Positions 8,703-18,252 are shown, numbered from the stretch's first letter. The stretch is 64,000 nt of DNA from Klebsiella huaxiensis (GCF_003261575.2 NZ_CP036175.1:186001-250000), one strand, 5' to 3'. Notes: generated by a model from the sequence alone, not told the origin. Numbers and translations are program-made.

Positions 8703-10247
8703 TTATTCCACGATGAACAGCGGCTTGCCAGTCATCTCTTGCGGGATTTCCATTCCCATCAGCGTCAGCATGGTTGGCGCGATGTCGGAAAGTTTACCGC
8801 CGTTAGCGACTTTCACGTTTTTATCGCCAACGTAAATCAGCGGAACAGGCAGGTTGGTGTGAGCGGTGTGAGCCTGGCCAGTGGCCGGGTCACGCATCTG
8901 CTCGGCGTTGCCGTGGTCTGCGGTGATCAGCAGCTGACCGCCGACGGATTCAACGGCCTTGGTCACCTGATCGATGCAGTGATCCAGAGTTTCAACCGCT
9001 TTGACTGCCGCTTCCATCACTCCGGTGTGGCCAACCATATCGCCATTCGGGTAGTTACAGATGATGGTGTCGTACTGACCGCCAGTGATAGCGGCAACCA
9101 GTTTTTCGGTCAGCTCAGCGGAGCTCATTTCCGGCTGCAGATCGTAGGTCGCGACTTTCGGCGAGTTGATCAGAATGCGGTCTTCGCCTTTGAACGGCTC
9201 TTCAACGCCGCCGTTAAAGAAGAAGGTCACGTGCGCATATTTCTCAGTTTCGGAGATACGCAGCTGGGTTTTGTCGTTTTTCGCCATCCACTCGCCGAAG
9301 GTGTTCGCCAGAGAGGCCGGTGGGTAAGCACAGGCAACTTTGATATCGGCGGCGTATTCGGTCAGCATCACGAAATCGAGGTTAACGACTTTCTTACGCG
9401 CAAAGCCGTCGAAATCGGCGTTGACGAAGGCGCGGGTGATTTCACGGGCGCGGTCGGCACGGAAGTTCATGAAAATCAGCGCATCGCCGTCTTCCATTGC
9501 CGCATCGGCCTGGCCTTCAGCGCGGATAACGGTCGCTTTAACGAATTCGTCATTTTCATCACGCGCGTAAGCAGCCTGCAGGCCTGCCACGGCGGTCTCA
9601 GCCTGGAACTCGCCCTTCGCCAGAGTCATCAGATCGTAAGCATGTTCAACGCGATCCCAACGGTTGTCGCGGTCCATAGCGTAGTAACGACCAATGATTG
9701 AGGCGACACGGCCTTTGCCGAGTGCGGCAAATTTGTCTTCGAATTTCGCCAGCGTCTTTTCAGCGCTGCGCGGCGGGGTATCGCGGCCGTCGAGGAAAGC
9801 GTGCAGATAGATTTTTTCCGCGCCGCGTTCAGCGGCCAGTTCGACCATCGCCATGATGTGGTCTTCATGGCTGTGAACGCCGCCCGGAGACATCAGACCC
9901 ATGATATGCACAGCTTTGCCTGCGGCAACGGCTTTATCAACCGCTGCGGTCAGCACCGGGTTGGCGAAGAAGGTGCGTTCTTTAATTTCAACGTCCAGAC
10001 GGGTCAGGTCCTGGTACACGATACGGCCTGCGCCAAGGTTGACGTGGCCCACTTCGGAGTTACCCATTTGACGATCCGGCAGACCCACTTCCAGGCCGGA
10101 AGCATCAATCAGGGTATGCGGACGTTTCGCCCACAATGCATCCATAACGGGGGTTTTAGCACTGTAAATAGCGTTATCCTGCTGGTCTTCGCGGTAGCCG
10201 TAGCCATCCAGAATCACCAGTACCATAGGTTTTTTAGAAACCGACAT
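8703..10247 (-). CDS. gpmM: 2,3-bisphosphoglycerate-independent phosphoglycerate mutase
   Basis: This Mn-dependent alkaline-phosphatase-fold mutase interconverts 3- and 2-phosphoglycerate in glycolysis. It is 514 residues from MSVSKKPMVLVILDGYGYRED. The phospho-serine lies in GNSEVGHVNLGAGR near residue 64. Metal-binding motifs include HSHEDH, DGRDTPPRSA, ADHGNAEQM and HTAHTNLP. The start at 10247 is preceded by GAGGTTG, and a longer frame upstream is unconserved. It is the first gene of gpmM-envC-yibQ and diverges from yibN. Confidence 0.96.
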   Translation of the reverse strand: MSVSKKPMVLVILDGYGYREDQQDNAIYSAKTPVMDALWAKRPHTLIDASGLEVGLPDRQMGNSEVGHVNLGAGRIVYQDLTRLDVEIKERTFFANPVLTAAVDKAVAAGKAVHIMGLMSPGGVHSHEDHIMAMVELAAERGAEKIYLHAFLDGRDTPPRSAEKTLAKFEDKFAALGKGRVASIIGRYYAMDRDNRWDRVEHAYDLMTLAKGEFQAETAVAGLQAAYARDENDEFVKATVIRAEGQADAAMEDGDALIFMNFRADRAREITRAFVNADFDGFARKKVVNLDFVMLTEYAADIKVACAYPPASLANTFGEWMAKNDKTQLRISETEKYAHVTFFFNGGVEEPFKGEDRILINSPKVATYDLQPEMSSAELTEKLVAAITGGQYDTIICNYPNGDMVGHTGVMEAAVKAVETLDHCIDQVTKAVESVGGQLLITADHGNAEQMRDPATGQAHTAHTNLPVPLIYVGDKNVKVANGGKLSDIAPTMLTLMGMEIPQEMTGKPLFIVE

Positions 10248-10493
10248 TGCGACAACCTCATGCTCAAAGACAGAAAATTTGCGTAATTTTACTACAGCTG
10301 AATCGATCAAATCACCGTAAAAGATCAAAGAAAGGGAGCGGCCAGACGGCATCATTCCGCTGAGAGTGCTTTTTTTTCGTGACGGGCCGCAGAAAATACA
10401 TTACATCGCGCTCACTGGCTGTATTTGCTGCAATGCACAGGTATACTCCTTCCCTGGTTTTTTTTATCACTTAGTCGGGAGTTGTAACCCCCC

Positions 10494-10925
10494 ATGCAAG
10501 AAATTATGCAATTCATCGGCCGTCACCCCGTCCTGAGCATCGCGTGGGTCGCGCTGCTGGTGGCGGTGCTGTTCACCACCTTTAAAGGGCTGATGTCGAA
10601 AGTTAAAGTCATCACCCGCGGTGAAGCGACGCGCCTAATCAACAAAGAAGATGCCGTGGTTGTCGACCTGCGTCAGCGTGACGATTTCCGTAAAGGCCAT
10701 ATTGCGGGTTCTGTTAACCTGCTGCCGACCGATATCAAAGCAAATAACGTCGGTGAGTTGGAAAAGCACAAAGCACAACCCATTATAGTGGTAGACGGTT
10801 CCGGTATGCAGGCACAAGAACCCGCCAGCGCGCTGAACAAAGCCGGTTTTGAAAAGGTCTTCGTACTGAAAGAAGGCATCGCAGGCTGGAGCGGCGAGAA
10901 TCTTCCGCTGGTACGCGGTAAATAA
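10494..10925 (+). CDS. yibN: Membrane-anchored rhodanese-like protein
   Basis: This is a 143-residue protein with one N-terminal transmembrane helix (HPVLSIAWVALLVAVLFTTF) and a rhodanese domain (VVVDLRQRDDFRKGHIAGSVNL). The position where active rhodaneses carry Cys reads VVDGSGMQAQ, with no cysteine, so sulfurtransferase activity is unlikely. It opens the yibN-grxC-secB-gpsA run found in many gammaproteobacteria. The function is not established. A link to protein export or redox is only contextual. Confidence 0.93.
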   Translation: MQEIMQFIGRHPVLSIAWVALLVAVLFTTFKGLMSKVKVITRGEATRLINKEDAVVVDLRQRDDFRKGHIAGSVNLLPTDIKANNVGELEKHKAQPIIVVDGSGMQAQEPASALNKAGFEKVFVLKEGIAGWSGENLPLVRGK

Positions 10926-11019
10926 TTTACCCGCGTCTTTATGACGCAGCGCGTTTCCCCCCAAGGGAAGAATGATGCTGCGGCGTAAAACCCTCGGGGG
11001 TAAAAACAGGAGTGAAGTC

Positions 11020-11271
11020 ATGGCCAATATTGATATCTATACCAAAGCGACCTGCCCGTTCTGCGTGCGTGCGAAAGCGCTGCTGAAGAGCAAGGGCGTG
11101 GCGTTCAACGAGTTGCCAATCGATGGCAATGCTGCGAAGCGTGAAGAGATGATTCAGCGCAGCGGTCGGACGACGGTTCCGCAGATTTTTATTGATGCGC
11201 AGCACATTGGCGGCTGTGACGACTTGTACGCGCTTGATTCACGTGGTGGACTCGATCCCCTCTTGCGCTAA
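11020..11271 (+). CDS. grxC: Glutaredoxin 3
   Basis: This 83-residue cytosolic dithiol glutaredoxin reduces disulfides and glutathione mixed disulfides. The active site CPFC occurs at about residues 12-15 (IYTKATCPFCVRAKALL). The glutathione-binding TVPQIFI and GGCDDLYAL are present. The ATG at 11020 was chosen over a longer in-frame reading because it gives the family N-terminus MANIDIYTK. The ribosome site ACAGGAGTG lies just upstream. Confidence 0.96.
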   Translation: MANIDIYTKATCPFCVRAKALLKSKGVAFNELPIDGNAAKREEMIQRSGRTTVPQIFIDAQHIGGCDDLYALDSRGGLDPLLR

Positions 11272-11330
11272 TTTTTGCGCCCATCCCCATTGGACAGGCG
11301 TACTTAAGGACAACACGAAAGGGTTTTACT

Positions 11331-11798
11331 ATGTCAGAACAAAACAGCACCGAAATGACTTTCCAGATCCAGCGTATCTACACCAAGGATATTTCTTTCG
11401 AAGCGCCAAACGCTCCGCAAGTTTTCCAGAAAGATTGGCAGCCGGAAGTTAAACTTGATCTGGATACTGCTTCCAGCCAGCTGGCTGAAGGCGTGTATGA
11501 AGTGGTGCTGCGTGTCACCGTAACCGCTTCCCTTGGCGAAGAAACTGCATTCCTGTGTGAAGTACAGCAGGGCGGTATTTTCTCCATCGAAGGCATCGAC
11601 GGTACCCAGATGGCGCATTGCCTCGGTGCATACTGCCCGAACATTCTGTTCCCGTATGCTCGCGAATGCATCACCAGCCTGGTTTCTCGCGGTACCTTCC
11701 CGCAACTGAACCTTGCGCCAGTGAACTTCGATGCGCTGTTTATGAACTATCTGCAGCAGCAGTCTGGCGAAGGTGCTGAACAACATCAGGATGCCTGA
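11331..11798 (+). CDS. secB: Protein-export chaperone SecB
   Basis: SecB is a tetrameric cytosolic chaperone that holds preproteins unfolded and hands them to SecA. It is 155 residues, standard length. It starts MSEQNSTEMTFQIQRIYTKD and has the conserved core CLGAYCPNILFPYARE. It ends in an acidic, His-containing tail. The TGA overlaps the gpsA ATG (ATGA-type junction), so the two are translationally coupled, as in E. coli. Confidence 0.97.
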   Translation: MSEQNSTEMTFQIQRIYTKDISFEAPNAPQVFQKDWQPEVKLDLDTASSQLAEGVYEVVLRVTVTASLGEETAFLCEVQQGGIFSIEGIDGTQMAHCLGAYCPNILFPYARECITSLVSRGTFPQLNLAPVNFDALFMNYLQQQSGEGAEQHQDA

Positions 11799-12814
11799 TG
11801 AACGCGCTTAACGCTGCAATGACTGTGATCGGTGCCGGCTCTTACGGCACCGCTCTTGCCATTACCCTGGCAAGAAATGGCCACCACGTTGTCCTGTGGG
11901 GCCATGACCCGAAACACATTGCGACGCTGCAGCACGATCGCTGCAACGCTGCATTCCTCCCTGACGTCCCTTTCCCTGATACGCTGCATCTGGAAAGCGA
12001 TCTGGCGATCGCGCTGGCTGCCAGCCGCGATATCCTGGTCGTTGTGCCGAGCCACGTCTTTGGCGGAGTTTTGCGGCAAATTAAACCGCTGATGCGCCCT
12101 GATGCGCGCCTGGTCTGGGCGACAAAAGGTCTCGAGGCGGAAACCGGACGTCTGCTGCAGGACGTGGCGCGCGAAGCGCTGGGCGATGATATCCCGCTGG
12201 CGGTGATTTCCGGCCCAACTTTCGCGAAGGAGCTGGCGGCAGGCCTGCCTACGGCTATCTCGCTGGCGTCTACGGACCCGCAGTTCGCTGACGATCTGCA
12301 AAGCCTGCTGCACTGCGGCAAGAGCTTCCGCGTCTATATCAACCCAGACTTCATCGGCGTTCAGCTTGGCGGGGCGGTGAAAAACGTTATCGCTATCGGC
12401 GCCGGGATGTCTGACGGCATCGGCTTTGGCGCCAATGCCCGTACCGCGCTTATTACGCGCGGATTAGTTGAGATGTCTCGTCTCGGAGAAGCGCTTGGCG
12501 CCGATCCGGAAACCTTTATGGGGATGGCGGGCCTTGGCGATCTGGTGCTGACCTGTACCGATAACCAATCACGTAACCGCCGCTTCGGCATGATGCTCGG
12601 TCAGGGCATGGATGTGCAAGGCGCGCAAGATAAGATTGGTCAGGTGGTTGAAGGCTACCGCAATACCAAAGAAGTTCGCGTTCTGGCACAGCGTTTAGGC
12701 GTTGAAATGCCAATAACCGAGGAAATTTATCAGGTATTGTATTGCGGAAAAATTGCGCGCGAGGCAGCATTGACCTTATTAGGTCGTGCACGCAAGGACG
12801 AGCGTAGCAACTAA
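11798..12814 (+). CDS. gpsA: Glycerol-3-phosphate dehydrogenase [NAD(P)+]
   Basis: This enzyme reduces dihydroxyacetone phosphate to sn-glycerol 3-phosphate for phospholipid synthesis. It is 338 residues. The Rossmann motif is VIGAGSYGTALAITLARNGH. The catalytic region is GGAVKNVIAIGAGMSDGIGFGANARTALITRGL, with the active-site Lys in AVKN. The start overlaps the secB stop by one base. It is followed 80 nt later by cysE. Confidence 0.97.
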   Translation: MNALNAAMTVIGAGSYGTALAITLARNGHHVVLWGHDPKHIATLQHDRCNAAFLPDVPFPDTLHLESDLAIALAASRDILVVVPSHVFGGVLRQIKPLMRPDARLVWATKGLEAETGRLLQDVAREALGDDIPLAVISGPTFAKELAAGLPTAISLASTDPQFADDLQSLLHCGKSFRVYINPDFIGVQLGGAVKNVIAIGAGMSDGIGFGANARTALITRGLVEMSRLGEALGADPETFMGMAGLGDLVLTCTDNQSRNRRFGMMLGQGMDVQGAQDKIGQVVEGYRNTKEVRVLAQRLGVEMPITEEIYQVLYCGKIAREAALTLLGRARKDERSN

Positions 12815-12894
12815 CTGCGATGGAACCTGGATCACCTGAATGACCCGGCCAGCAAAGAACTGGCCGGTCATTATTATATCGCCTGGAGTCAGCA

Positions 12895-13716
12895 ATGCCG
12901 TGTGAAGAACTGGATATCGTCTGGAATAATATTAAAGCCGAAGCTCGGGCTTTAGCTGACTGTGAGCCAATGCTCGCCAGTTTTTATCACGCCACGCTAC
13001 TCAAGCACGAAAACCTCGGCAGCGCTCTGAGCTATATGCTGGCCAACAAACTGGCCTCCCCGATTATGCCCGCCATCGCTATTCGTGAGGTGGTGGAAGA
13101 AGCCTACGCCGCTGACCCGGAAATGATTGCCTCCGCCGCCTGCGATATTCAGGCCGTGCGCACCCGCGACCCGGCGGTGGATAAATACTCCACTCCGTTG
13201 CTCTATCTGAAAGGATTCCACGCGCTGCAGGCTTATCGCATCGGCCACTGGCTGTGGAACCAGGGGCGTCGGGCGCTGGCAATCTTCCTGCAAAATCAAG
13301 TTTCCGTTTCGTTCCAGGTGGATATCCACCCGGCAGCGAAGATTGGCCGTGGGATCATGCTTGACCACGCCACCGGCATTGTCGTCGGTGAAACGGCGGT
13401 GATTGAAGACGATGTGTCGATTCTGCAATCGGTGACCCTTGGCGGTACCGGTAAAACCAGCGGCGATCGTCACCCGAAAATTCGCGAAGGCGTAATGATT
13501 GGCGCCGGGGCGAAGATCCTTGGCAATATTGAAGTTGGGCGCGGGGCAAAAATCGGCGCCGGTTCGGTAGTGCTACAGCCGGTACCGCCGCATACCACCG
13601 CCGCAGGCGTTCCGGCCCGCATTGTGGGCAAGCCGGAAAGCGATAAGCCCGCGATGGATATGGATCAGCATTTTAATGGGATACACCATACTTTTGAGTA
13701 TGGCGACGGAATTTGA
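12895..13716 (+). CDS. cysE: Serine O-acetyltransferase
   Basis: CysE acetylates L-serine with acetyl-CoA, the committed step of cysteine synthesis, and is feedback-inhibited by cysteine. It is 273 residues. It has a helical N-terminal half and then a left-handed beta-helix of hexapeptide repeats (DIHPAAKIGRGIMLDHATGIVVGETAVI). The active-site His pair is in LDHATG and GDRHPKI. The flexible C-terminal tail is present. It ends the yibN-grxC-secB-gpsA-cysE run. Confidence 0.96.
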   Translation: MPCEELDIVWNNIKAEARALADCEPMLASFYHATLLKHENLGSALSYMLANKLASPIMPAIAIREVVEEAYAADPEMIASAACDIQAVRTRDPAVDKYSTPLLYLKGFHALQAYRIGHWLWNQGRRALAIFLQNQVSVSFQVDIHPAAKIGRGIMLDHATGIVVGETAVIEDDVSILQSVTLGGTGKTSGDRHPKIREGVMIGAGAKILGNIEVGRGAKIGAGSVVLQPVPPHTTAAGVPARIVGKPESDKPAMDMDQHFNGIHHTFEYGDGI

Positions 13717-13722
13717 TTGATT

Positions 13723-13810
13723 ACCCGGAGGCGATGCTGCGTATCTGTCCGGGCTACAATATTGAGCGCTGTCTGGTAGCCCGGACAGGCGCTTAGCGCC
13801 GCCTCCGGGA
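13723..13810. repeat. Paired REP (BIME) element
   Basis: Two oppositely oriented REP-like arms are present. CCCGGAGGCGATGCTGCGTA with TGTCCGGGCTAC is followed by GTAGCCCGGACAGGCGCTTA with CGCCGCCTCCGGG. The element fills the space between the convergent cysE and trmL genes and could stop transcription from both sides or stabilise their mRNA ends. Confidence 0.85.
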
Positions 13811-13811
13811 C

Positions 13812-14285
13812 TCAGTTGCGCAGCACGGCACCCGGATACCCCAGCTGGCGCCAGGCTTCATACACCACCACCGACACCGCGTTTGACAGGTTCATGCTGC
13901 GGCTGTCCGGCATCATCGGAATACGGATTTTTTGCGCTGCGGGCAGGGCATCGAGAATGCTGGCAGGCAGTCCGCGGGTTTCCGGGCCAAACATCAAAAA
14001 ATCACCGTCCTGATAGCTCACCGCGCTATGGGCCGGGGTACCTTTGGTGGTCAGGGCGAACAGACGCTGCGGCTTTGCGCTTTCAACAAATGCAGCGTAA
14101 TCGGCATGACGCTGGACGGCGGCGAACTCGTGGTAGTCCAGCCCGGCGCGGCGCAAACGTTTATCGTCCCAGGCAAAGCCCATCGGTTCGATGATATGCA
14201 GATTGAAGCCGGTGTTAGCGCACAGGCGGATAATATTCCCGGTGTTCGGCGGGATTTCTGGTTCGAATAAGACGATGTTAAGCAT
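13812..14285 (-). CDS. trmL: tRNA (cytidine/uridine-2'-O-)-methyltransferase TrmL
   Basis: This SPOUT-family methyltransferase modifies the 2'-O of the wobble base C34/U34 in tRNA-Leu isoacceptors using SAM. It is 157 residues and begins MLNIVLFEPEIPPNTGNIIRLCANTG. The knotted SAM site is LMFGPETRGLP and IPMMPDSRSMNLSNAVSVVVYEAWRQL. It is convergent with cysE, separated by a REP pair. Confidence 0.95.
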   Translation of the reverse strand: MLNIVLFEPEIPPNTGNIIRLCANTGFNLHIIEPMGFAWDDKRLRRAGLDYHEFAAVQRHADYAAFVESAKPQRLFALTTKGTPAHSAVSYQDGDFLMFGPETRGLPASILDALPAAQKIRIPMMPDSRSMNLSNAVSVVVYEAWRQLGYPGAVLRN

Positions 14286-14329
14286 GCTGCCCCCTTAATT
14301 GCGGGGGGCAGAATAGCAGATATTTGGCG

Positions 14330-14437
14330 AACCCTCACTCCGCTCTCTCTTAAAGGGAGAGGGAGAAAACCTGCCTGCTCAGCGCAGAGGATTGCTTCCC
14401 TCGCCCCTTTGGGGAGAGGGCCAGGATGAGGGGGAAC
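14330..14437. repeat. Imperfect palindromic dispersed repeat
   Basis: The trmL-lldD spacer has inverted arms. CCCTCACTCCGCTCTCTC with AGGGAGAGGGAG lies on the left. CCCTCGCCCCTTTGGGGAGAGGG with AGGATGAGGG lies on the right. Such CCCTCxC...GGGAGAGGG palindromes are common intergenic repeats of enterobacteria. It lies downstream of the lld operon and could act as a transcript end. Confidence 0.65.
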
Positions 14438-14446
14438 AGCCGCTGA

Positions 14447-15634
14447 TTACGCCGCATTCCCTGCCTTGATCACATCAAAAGTCCGCAGCGCATCGGCGTT
14501 TTGCACCAGAGAGTCGCGGCTGATCTCACCGATAGTTTTCGCGCCGGTCAGGGTCATCGCCACCTTCATCTCTTTCTCAATCAAGTTCAGCAGATTTGCC
14601 ACCCCTTGCTTACCGTGGGTCGCCAGCGCATACAGATAGGCACGTCCCAGCAGCACGCTATCCGCACCCAGCGCAATCATGCGCACCACATCAAGGCCGT
14701 TGCGAATACCGCTGTCGGCAAGGATAGTGATATCGCCTTTCACCGCGTCGGCAATAGCGGGCAGGGCGCGGGCGGAGGAGAGCACGCCATCAAGCTGGCG
14801 ACCGCCGTGGTTGGAGACCACGATCCCGTCAGCGCCAAAACGTACCGCGTCGCGCGCATCTTCCGGGTCGAGGATCCCCTTGATCACCATCGGGCCATCC
14901 CAGAATTCACGGATCCACTCAAGGTCTTTCCAGGAAATCGACGGATCGAAGTTATTCGCCAGCCAACCAATGTAATCTTCAAGGCCAGTTGGTTTGCCGA
15001 GGTAGGCAGAGATATTGCCTAAATCGTGCGGGCGGCCGTTTAAACCAACGTCCCACGCCCACTGCGGATGGGTCATCGCCTGCCAGTAGCGACGCATCGC
15101 CGCGTTCGGGCCGCTCATTCCGGAGTGCGCATCGCGATAGCGCGCGCCGGGTGTCGGCATATCGACGGTAAAGACCAGCGTTGAACAGCCCGCCGCTTTG
15201 GCGCGCTCCAGCGCGTTGCGCATAAAACCGCGATCGCGCAGGACGTAGAGCTGGAACCACATTGGGCGCTTGATGGTCGGGGCGACTTCCTCAATCGGGC
15301 AAACGGAAACGGTGGAGAGCGTAAAGGGAATGCCTTTCTCATCCGCCGCACCTGCTGCCTGCACTTCACCGCGGCGTGCGTACATTCCGCACAGGCCGAC
15401 AGGGGCCAGCGCCGTTGGCATTGAAAGCTTTTCGTTAAACAGCGTGGTTTCCAGACTCAGATCTGACATGTTCTTCAGTATCCGCTGGCGCAGGGCCACA
15501 TCGGACAGGTCTTCAACGTTGCGGCGCAGGGTGTGCTCGGCGTAAGCGCCGCCGTCGATATAGTGGAACAGGAACGGTGGCAGGATACGCTGTGCGGCGG
15601 CGCGATAGTCGCTGGCGGCGGAAATAATCATCAC
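14447..15634 (-). CDS. lldD: L-lactate dehydrogenase (quinone), FMN-dependent
   Basis: This inner-membrane-associated FMN enzyme oxidises L-lactate to pyruvate and feeds electrons to ubiquinone. It is 395 residues of the alpha-hydroxyacid dehydrogenase family. Conserved parts are FHYIDGGAYAEHTL at the start, WFQLYVLRDRG, and the catalytic region IVVSNHGGRQLDGV. It is the last gene of lldP-lldR-lldD. The start overlaps the lldR stop by 4 nt. Confidence 0.97.
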   Translation of the reverse strand: MMIISAASDYRAAAQRILPPFLFHYIDGGAYAEHTLRRNVEDLSDVALRQRILKNMSDLSLETTLFNEKLSMPTALAPVGLCGMYARRGEVQAAGAADEKGIPFTLSTVSVCPIEEVAPTIKRPMWFQLYVLRDRGFMRNALERAKAAGCSTLVFTVDMPTPGARYRDAHSGMSGPNAAMRRYWQAMTHPQWAWDVGLNGRPHDLGNISAYLGKPTGLEDYIGWLANNFDPSISWKDLEWIREFWDGPMVIKGILDPEDARDAVRFGADGIVVSNHGGRQLDGVLSSARALPAIADAVKGDITILADSGIRNGLDVVRMIALGADSVLLGRAYLYALATHGKQGVANLLNLIEKEMKVAMTLTGAKTIGEISRDSLVQNADALRTFDVIKAGNAA

Positions 15635-16404
15635 AAGTTCTCCCTGGAATTGTCGTTATGGTCACCGGGCAGGCGGGTAATTCGCGCCTGGCGGGCCTGG
15701 TCTTCATCAAAACGTTTGATCGTGGCGTGGACAAAGCCCAAGTGGGCCATCATCGCCTGTCTGGCACCTTCGGGATCGCCGGCGATAATCGCCTCCATCA
15801 CCGCCTGGTGCTGCTCAGTCAGGCGAGCGAAGACCGGCGGGACGAGGTACATCCGTTGGCGGCTCTCCTTGACCGAGGATTGTAAAAGGTCGAAAAAGCC
15901 GCGCATGGTTTGCAGCAGCACCACATTGTGCGAGGCTTCGGCAATCGCCAGATGGAAACGCACGTCGGCCTGCGAGGCCAGGTCCGGGTCTTCGCTCTGG
16001 GTGGCTTCAAAGCAGAGGCGGATTTTCTCTTTTTCGCTGTCGGTTGCGCGCATCGCCGCATGCCAGGCCGTGCTGGCTTCGATGGCGTGACGGGCTTCGA
16101 GAATATCGAAACTGTAATCGGGGTCGTCGGAAAGCAGCGTTTTCAGCGGCTGAACAATATTTTGCTCTGACCACGCCTCGTGCTGCCAGCGCACGAAGGT
16201 GCCGCCGCCGCGACGGCTGAGCAGCACCCCCTCATTCACCAACATCGCCAGCGCTTCACGCAGCGAATTACGCGATACACCAAGCTGGGTTGCCAGTTGG
16301 CGCTCGGCGGGCAATCGCATGCCCGCCTCCAGGTTATGTTCTTCAATCAGCGCCCGCACGCGACGGGCGACGTCGTCGGCAAGGCGTTTTGGCATCACTA
16401 TCAC
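15631..16404 (-). CDS. lldR: L-lactate-responsive transcriptional regulator LldR
   Basis: This is a GntR-family (FadR subfamily) regulator of 257 residues. The winged helix at about 10-75 contains LPAERQLATQLGVSRNSLREAL. The C-terminal FCD domain binds the ligand with metal ligands such as the His in DVRFHLAIAEASHN. It controls the lldPRD operon in response to L-lactate. The start is a GTG codon overlapping the lldP stop by 4 nt (GTGA). Two TTGG-N5-CCAA operators lie upstream of lldP. Confidence 0.95.
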   Translation of the reverse strand: MIVMPKRLADDVARRVRALIEEHNLEAGMRLPAERQLATQLGVSRNSLREALAMLVNEGVLLSRRGGGTFVRWQHEAWSEQNIVQPLKTLLSDDPDYSFDILEARHAIEASTAWHAAMRATDSEKEKIRLCFEATQSEDPDLASQADVRFHLAIAEASHNVVLLQTMRGFFDLLQSSVKESRQRMYLVPPVFARLTEQHQAVMEAIIAGDPEGARQAMMAHLGFVHATIKRFDEDQARQARITRLPGDHNDNSRENL

Positions 16405-18056
16405 GGAATCATCCAGGTTAAGACATACGCCTGCAGCGTGGTGATGACGCCGACCATGCAGGTGAAAATCAGGCTATGTTTCACGGTAAAGCGGAACAGG
16501 TCGGACTCCTTACCCACCAGCCCCACTGCCGCACAGGCGATGGCGATGGACTGCGGCGAAATCATTTTTCCGGTCACGCCGCCGGTGGTGTTCGCGGCAA
16601 CCAGCAGAATATCGGAGACACCAATCTGTTGAGCTGCAGTGGCCTGTAGCGCGGCGAACAGTGCATTAGACGATGTATCCGAACCGGTAAGGAATACCCC
16701 CAGCCAGCCGAGGAACGGTGAGAAGAAGGTAAACGCGTGGCCGGTGTGCGCCAGTGCGAGGGCCAGAGTTGAGGATAGCCCGGAATAGTTGGAAATAAAG
16801 GCGAACGCCAGCACCATACCGATGGAGTAAATCGGCAGCGCCAGTTCCTTCAGCGTGCTGCCGAAGGTCGAGATCGCGTCTTTCGGCTTCATACGCAGCC
16901 AGACGATGGAAAGCAGCGCGGCGAACAGAATGGCGGTACCGGTGGCGGAGAGCCAGTCGAACTTATAGACCGCGGCATACGGCGTGGCTTCGCTGACCAC
17001 TGGCGGCATACGGGCTACCATCTTGTCGAGGAACGGCACGGAAATATTAATGACAAAGTCGTACATTGCGCCGCCCGGAGCGAACAGCGCTTTGAACGGC
17101 GGCACGCTCCACAGGGTCACGGTGGCGGTCAGGAACAGGAACGGTGACCAGGCGCGGACAACCTGTCCCGGCGTGTAGTGAGTGCGCGCCAGAGTCATAT
17201 CGACCTGCGATGCGCCCATATCGCCGAAGCGGAAGATGCGCACCGGCTGCCAGCGTTTGAGGAACAACGTCAGGCAGACCAGCGATACCAGAGAAGAGAT
17301 GATATCCGGCAGTTCCGGGCCGAGGAAGTTAGAGCTGAGGTACTGAGCGATAGCAAAGGAGCCACCTGCGACCATAACCGCAGGCCAGGTCTCTTTAATC
17401 CCGCGCCAGCCGTCCATAATCGCCATGATCCAGAACAGCACGATGATGGTCAGGAACGGCAGCTGGCGACCAACCATCTGGCCAATTTCAAAGCTGTCGA
17501 GTCCCGTAACCTGCCCGGCGACCAGAATCGGAATGCCCATCGCGCCAAACGCTACCGGTGCGGTGTTGACGATCAGGCACAGGCCAGCGGCATACAGCGG
17601 GTTAAAGCCAAGTCCTACCAGTAATGCAGCGGTAATGGCGACCGGCGCGCCAAAACCAGCGGCTCCCTCAAGAAACGCGCCGAAGGAGAAGCCGACGATG
17701 AGCATTTGCAGACGTTGGTCCGGGGTAATCGACAAAATCGATGAACGGATAATGTCGAACTGTCCGGTTTTCACCGAGATTTTATAGACGAATACTGCGG
17801 CGATGATAATCCACGCGATGGGCCACAGGCCGTAGAAGAAGCCGTAGATGACGGAGGCCAGCGCGTGGTCAACCGGCATCTTGTAGAACAGCAGGGCGAC
17901 GGAGAGCGCAATGACCACGGTCCAGGTCGCGGCGACGTACCCTTTCAGCTTGAGCTTAATCAGGGCAAAAAAGAAAAACAGAATCGGTAGCGATGCGATA
18001 AGACTCGATAGCCAGATGTTACCGGCCGGATCGTAATTTTGTTGCCAGAGGTTCAT
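16401..18056 (-). CDS. lldP: L-lactate permease
   Basis: This is an inner-membrane proton symporter of the LctP family for L-lactate (and D-lactate/glycolate in E. coli). It is 551 residues with about 12-14 hydrophobic segments and the family signatures FGAFLEGAAGFGAPVAITAA and GWLGVFLTGSDTSSNALF. The start at 18056 (MNLWQQNYDPAG) has a GGAGA ribosome site, while an ATG four codons upstream would sit on top of that site. It is the first gene of the lld operon. Confidence 0.96.
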   Translation of the reverse strand: MNLWQQNYDPAGNIWLSSLIASLPILFFFFALIKLKLKGYVAATWTVVIALSVALLFYKMPVDHALASVIYGFFYGLWPIAWIIIAAVFVYKISVKTGQFDIIRSSILSITPDQRLQMLIVGFSFGAFLEGAAGFGAPVAITAALLVGLGFNPLYAAGLCLIVNTAPVAFGAMGIPILVAGQVTGLDSFEIGQMVGRQLPFLTIIVLFWIMAIMDGWRGIKETWPAVMVAGGSFAIAQYLSSNFLGPELPDIISSLVSLVCLTLFLKRWQPVRIFRFGDMGASQVDMTLARTHYTPGQVVRAWSPFLFLTATVTLWSVPPFKALFAPGGAMYDFVINISVPFLDKMVARMPPVVSEATPYAAVYKFDWLSATGTAILFAALLSIVWLRMKPKDAISTFGSTLKELALPIYSIGMVLAFAFISNYSGLSSTLALALAHTGHAFTFFSPFLGWLGVFLTGSDTSSNALFAALQATAAQQIGVSDILLVAANTTGGVTGKMISPQSIAIACAAVGLVGKESDLFRFTVKHSLIFTCMVGVITTLQAYVLTWMIP

Positions 18057-18126
18057 GCAGGTCTCCATCGGGCCGCCATGATGTCGTGCTGAGTCTTATG
18101 CTCTTTGCAGGTCACATCATTTGTAA

Positions 18127-18144
18127 AATTGGCCCAGCCAAATT
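18127..18144. promoter_or_regulatory. LldR operator, promoter-proximal copy
   Basis: The near-palindrome TTGG-CCCAG-CCAA with AA/AAATT flanks lies about 70-88 bp upstream of the lldP start. It matches the TTGGT-N3-ACCAA type recognised by LldR and its relative PdhR. A second copy lies 126 bp upstream, centre to centre. The two-site layout is known for E. coli lldPRD. The site was assigned by pattern only. Confidence 0.7.
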
Positions 18145-18252
18145 GCGATTGTAGGATTAACGACAACGAATAGTTAATCAAATGTTATTTATGGGCAATA
18201 TTAATGTGACTAAAAATGATGGATATGTGAACCGCTGAGGGATTTAGCAAAT

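Noticed and set aside
8739..9701. 320-residue plus-strand open frame
   Set aside because: It is antisense to gpmM and shows no protein family pattern.
10773..10830. Active rhodanese assignment for yibN
   Set aside because: The residue at the sulfur-carrying position is not Cys (VVDGSGMQ), so only a rhodanese-like fold is claimed.
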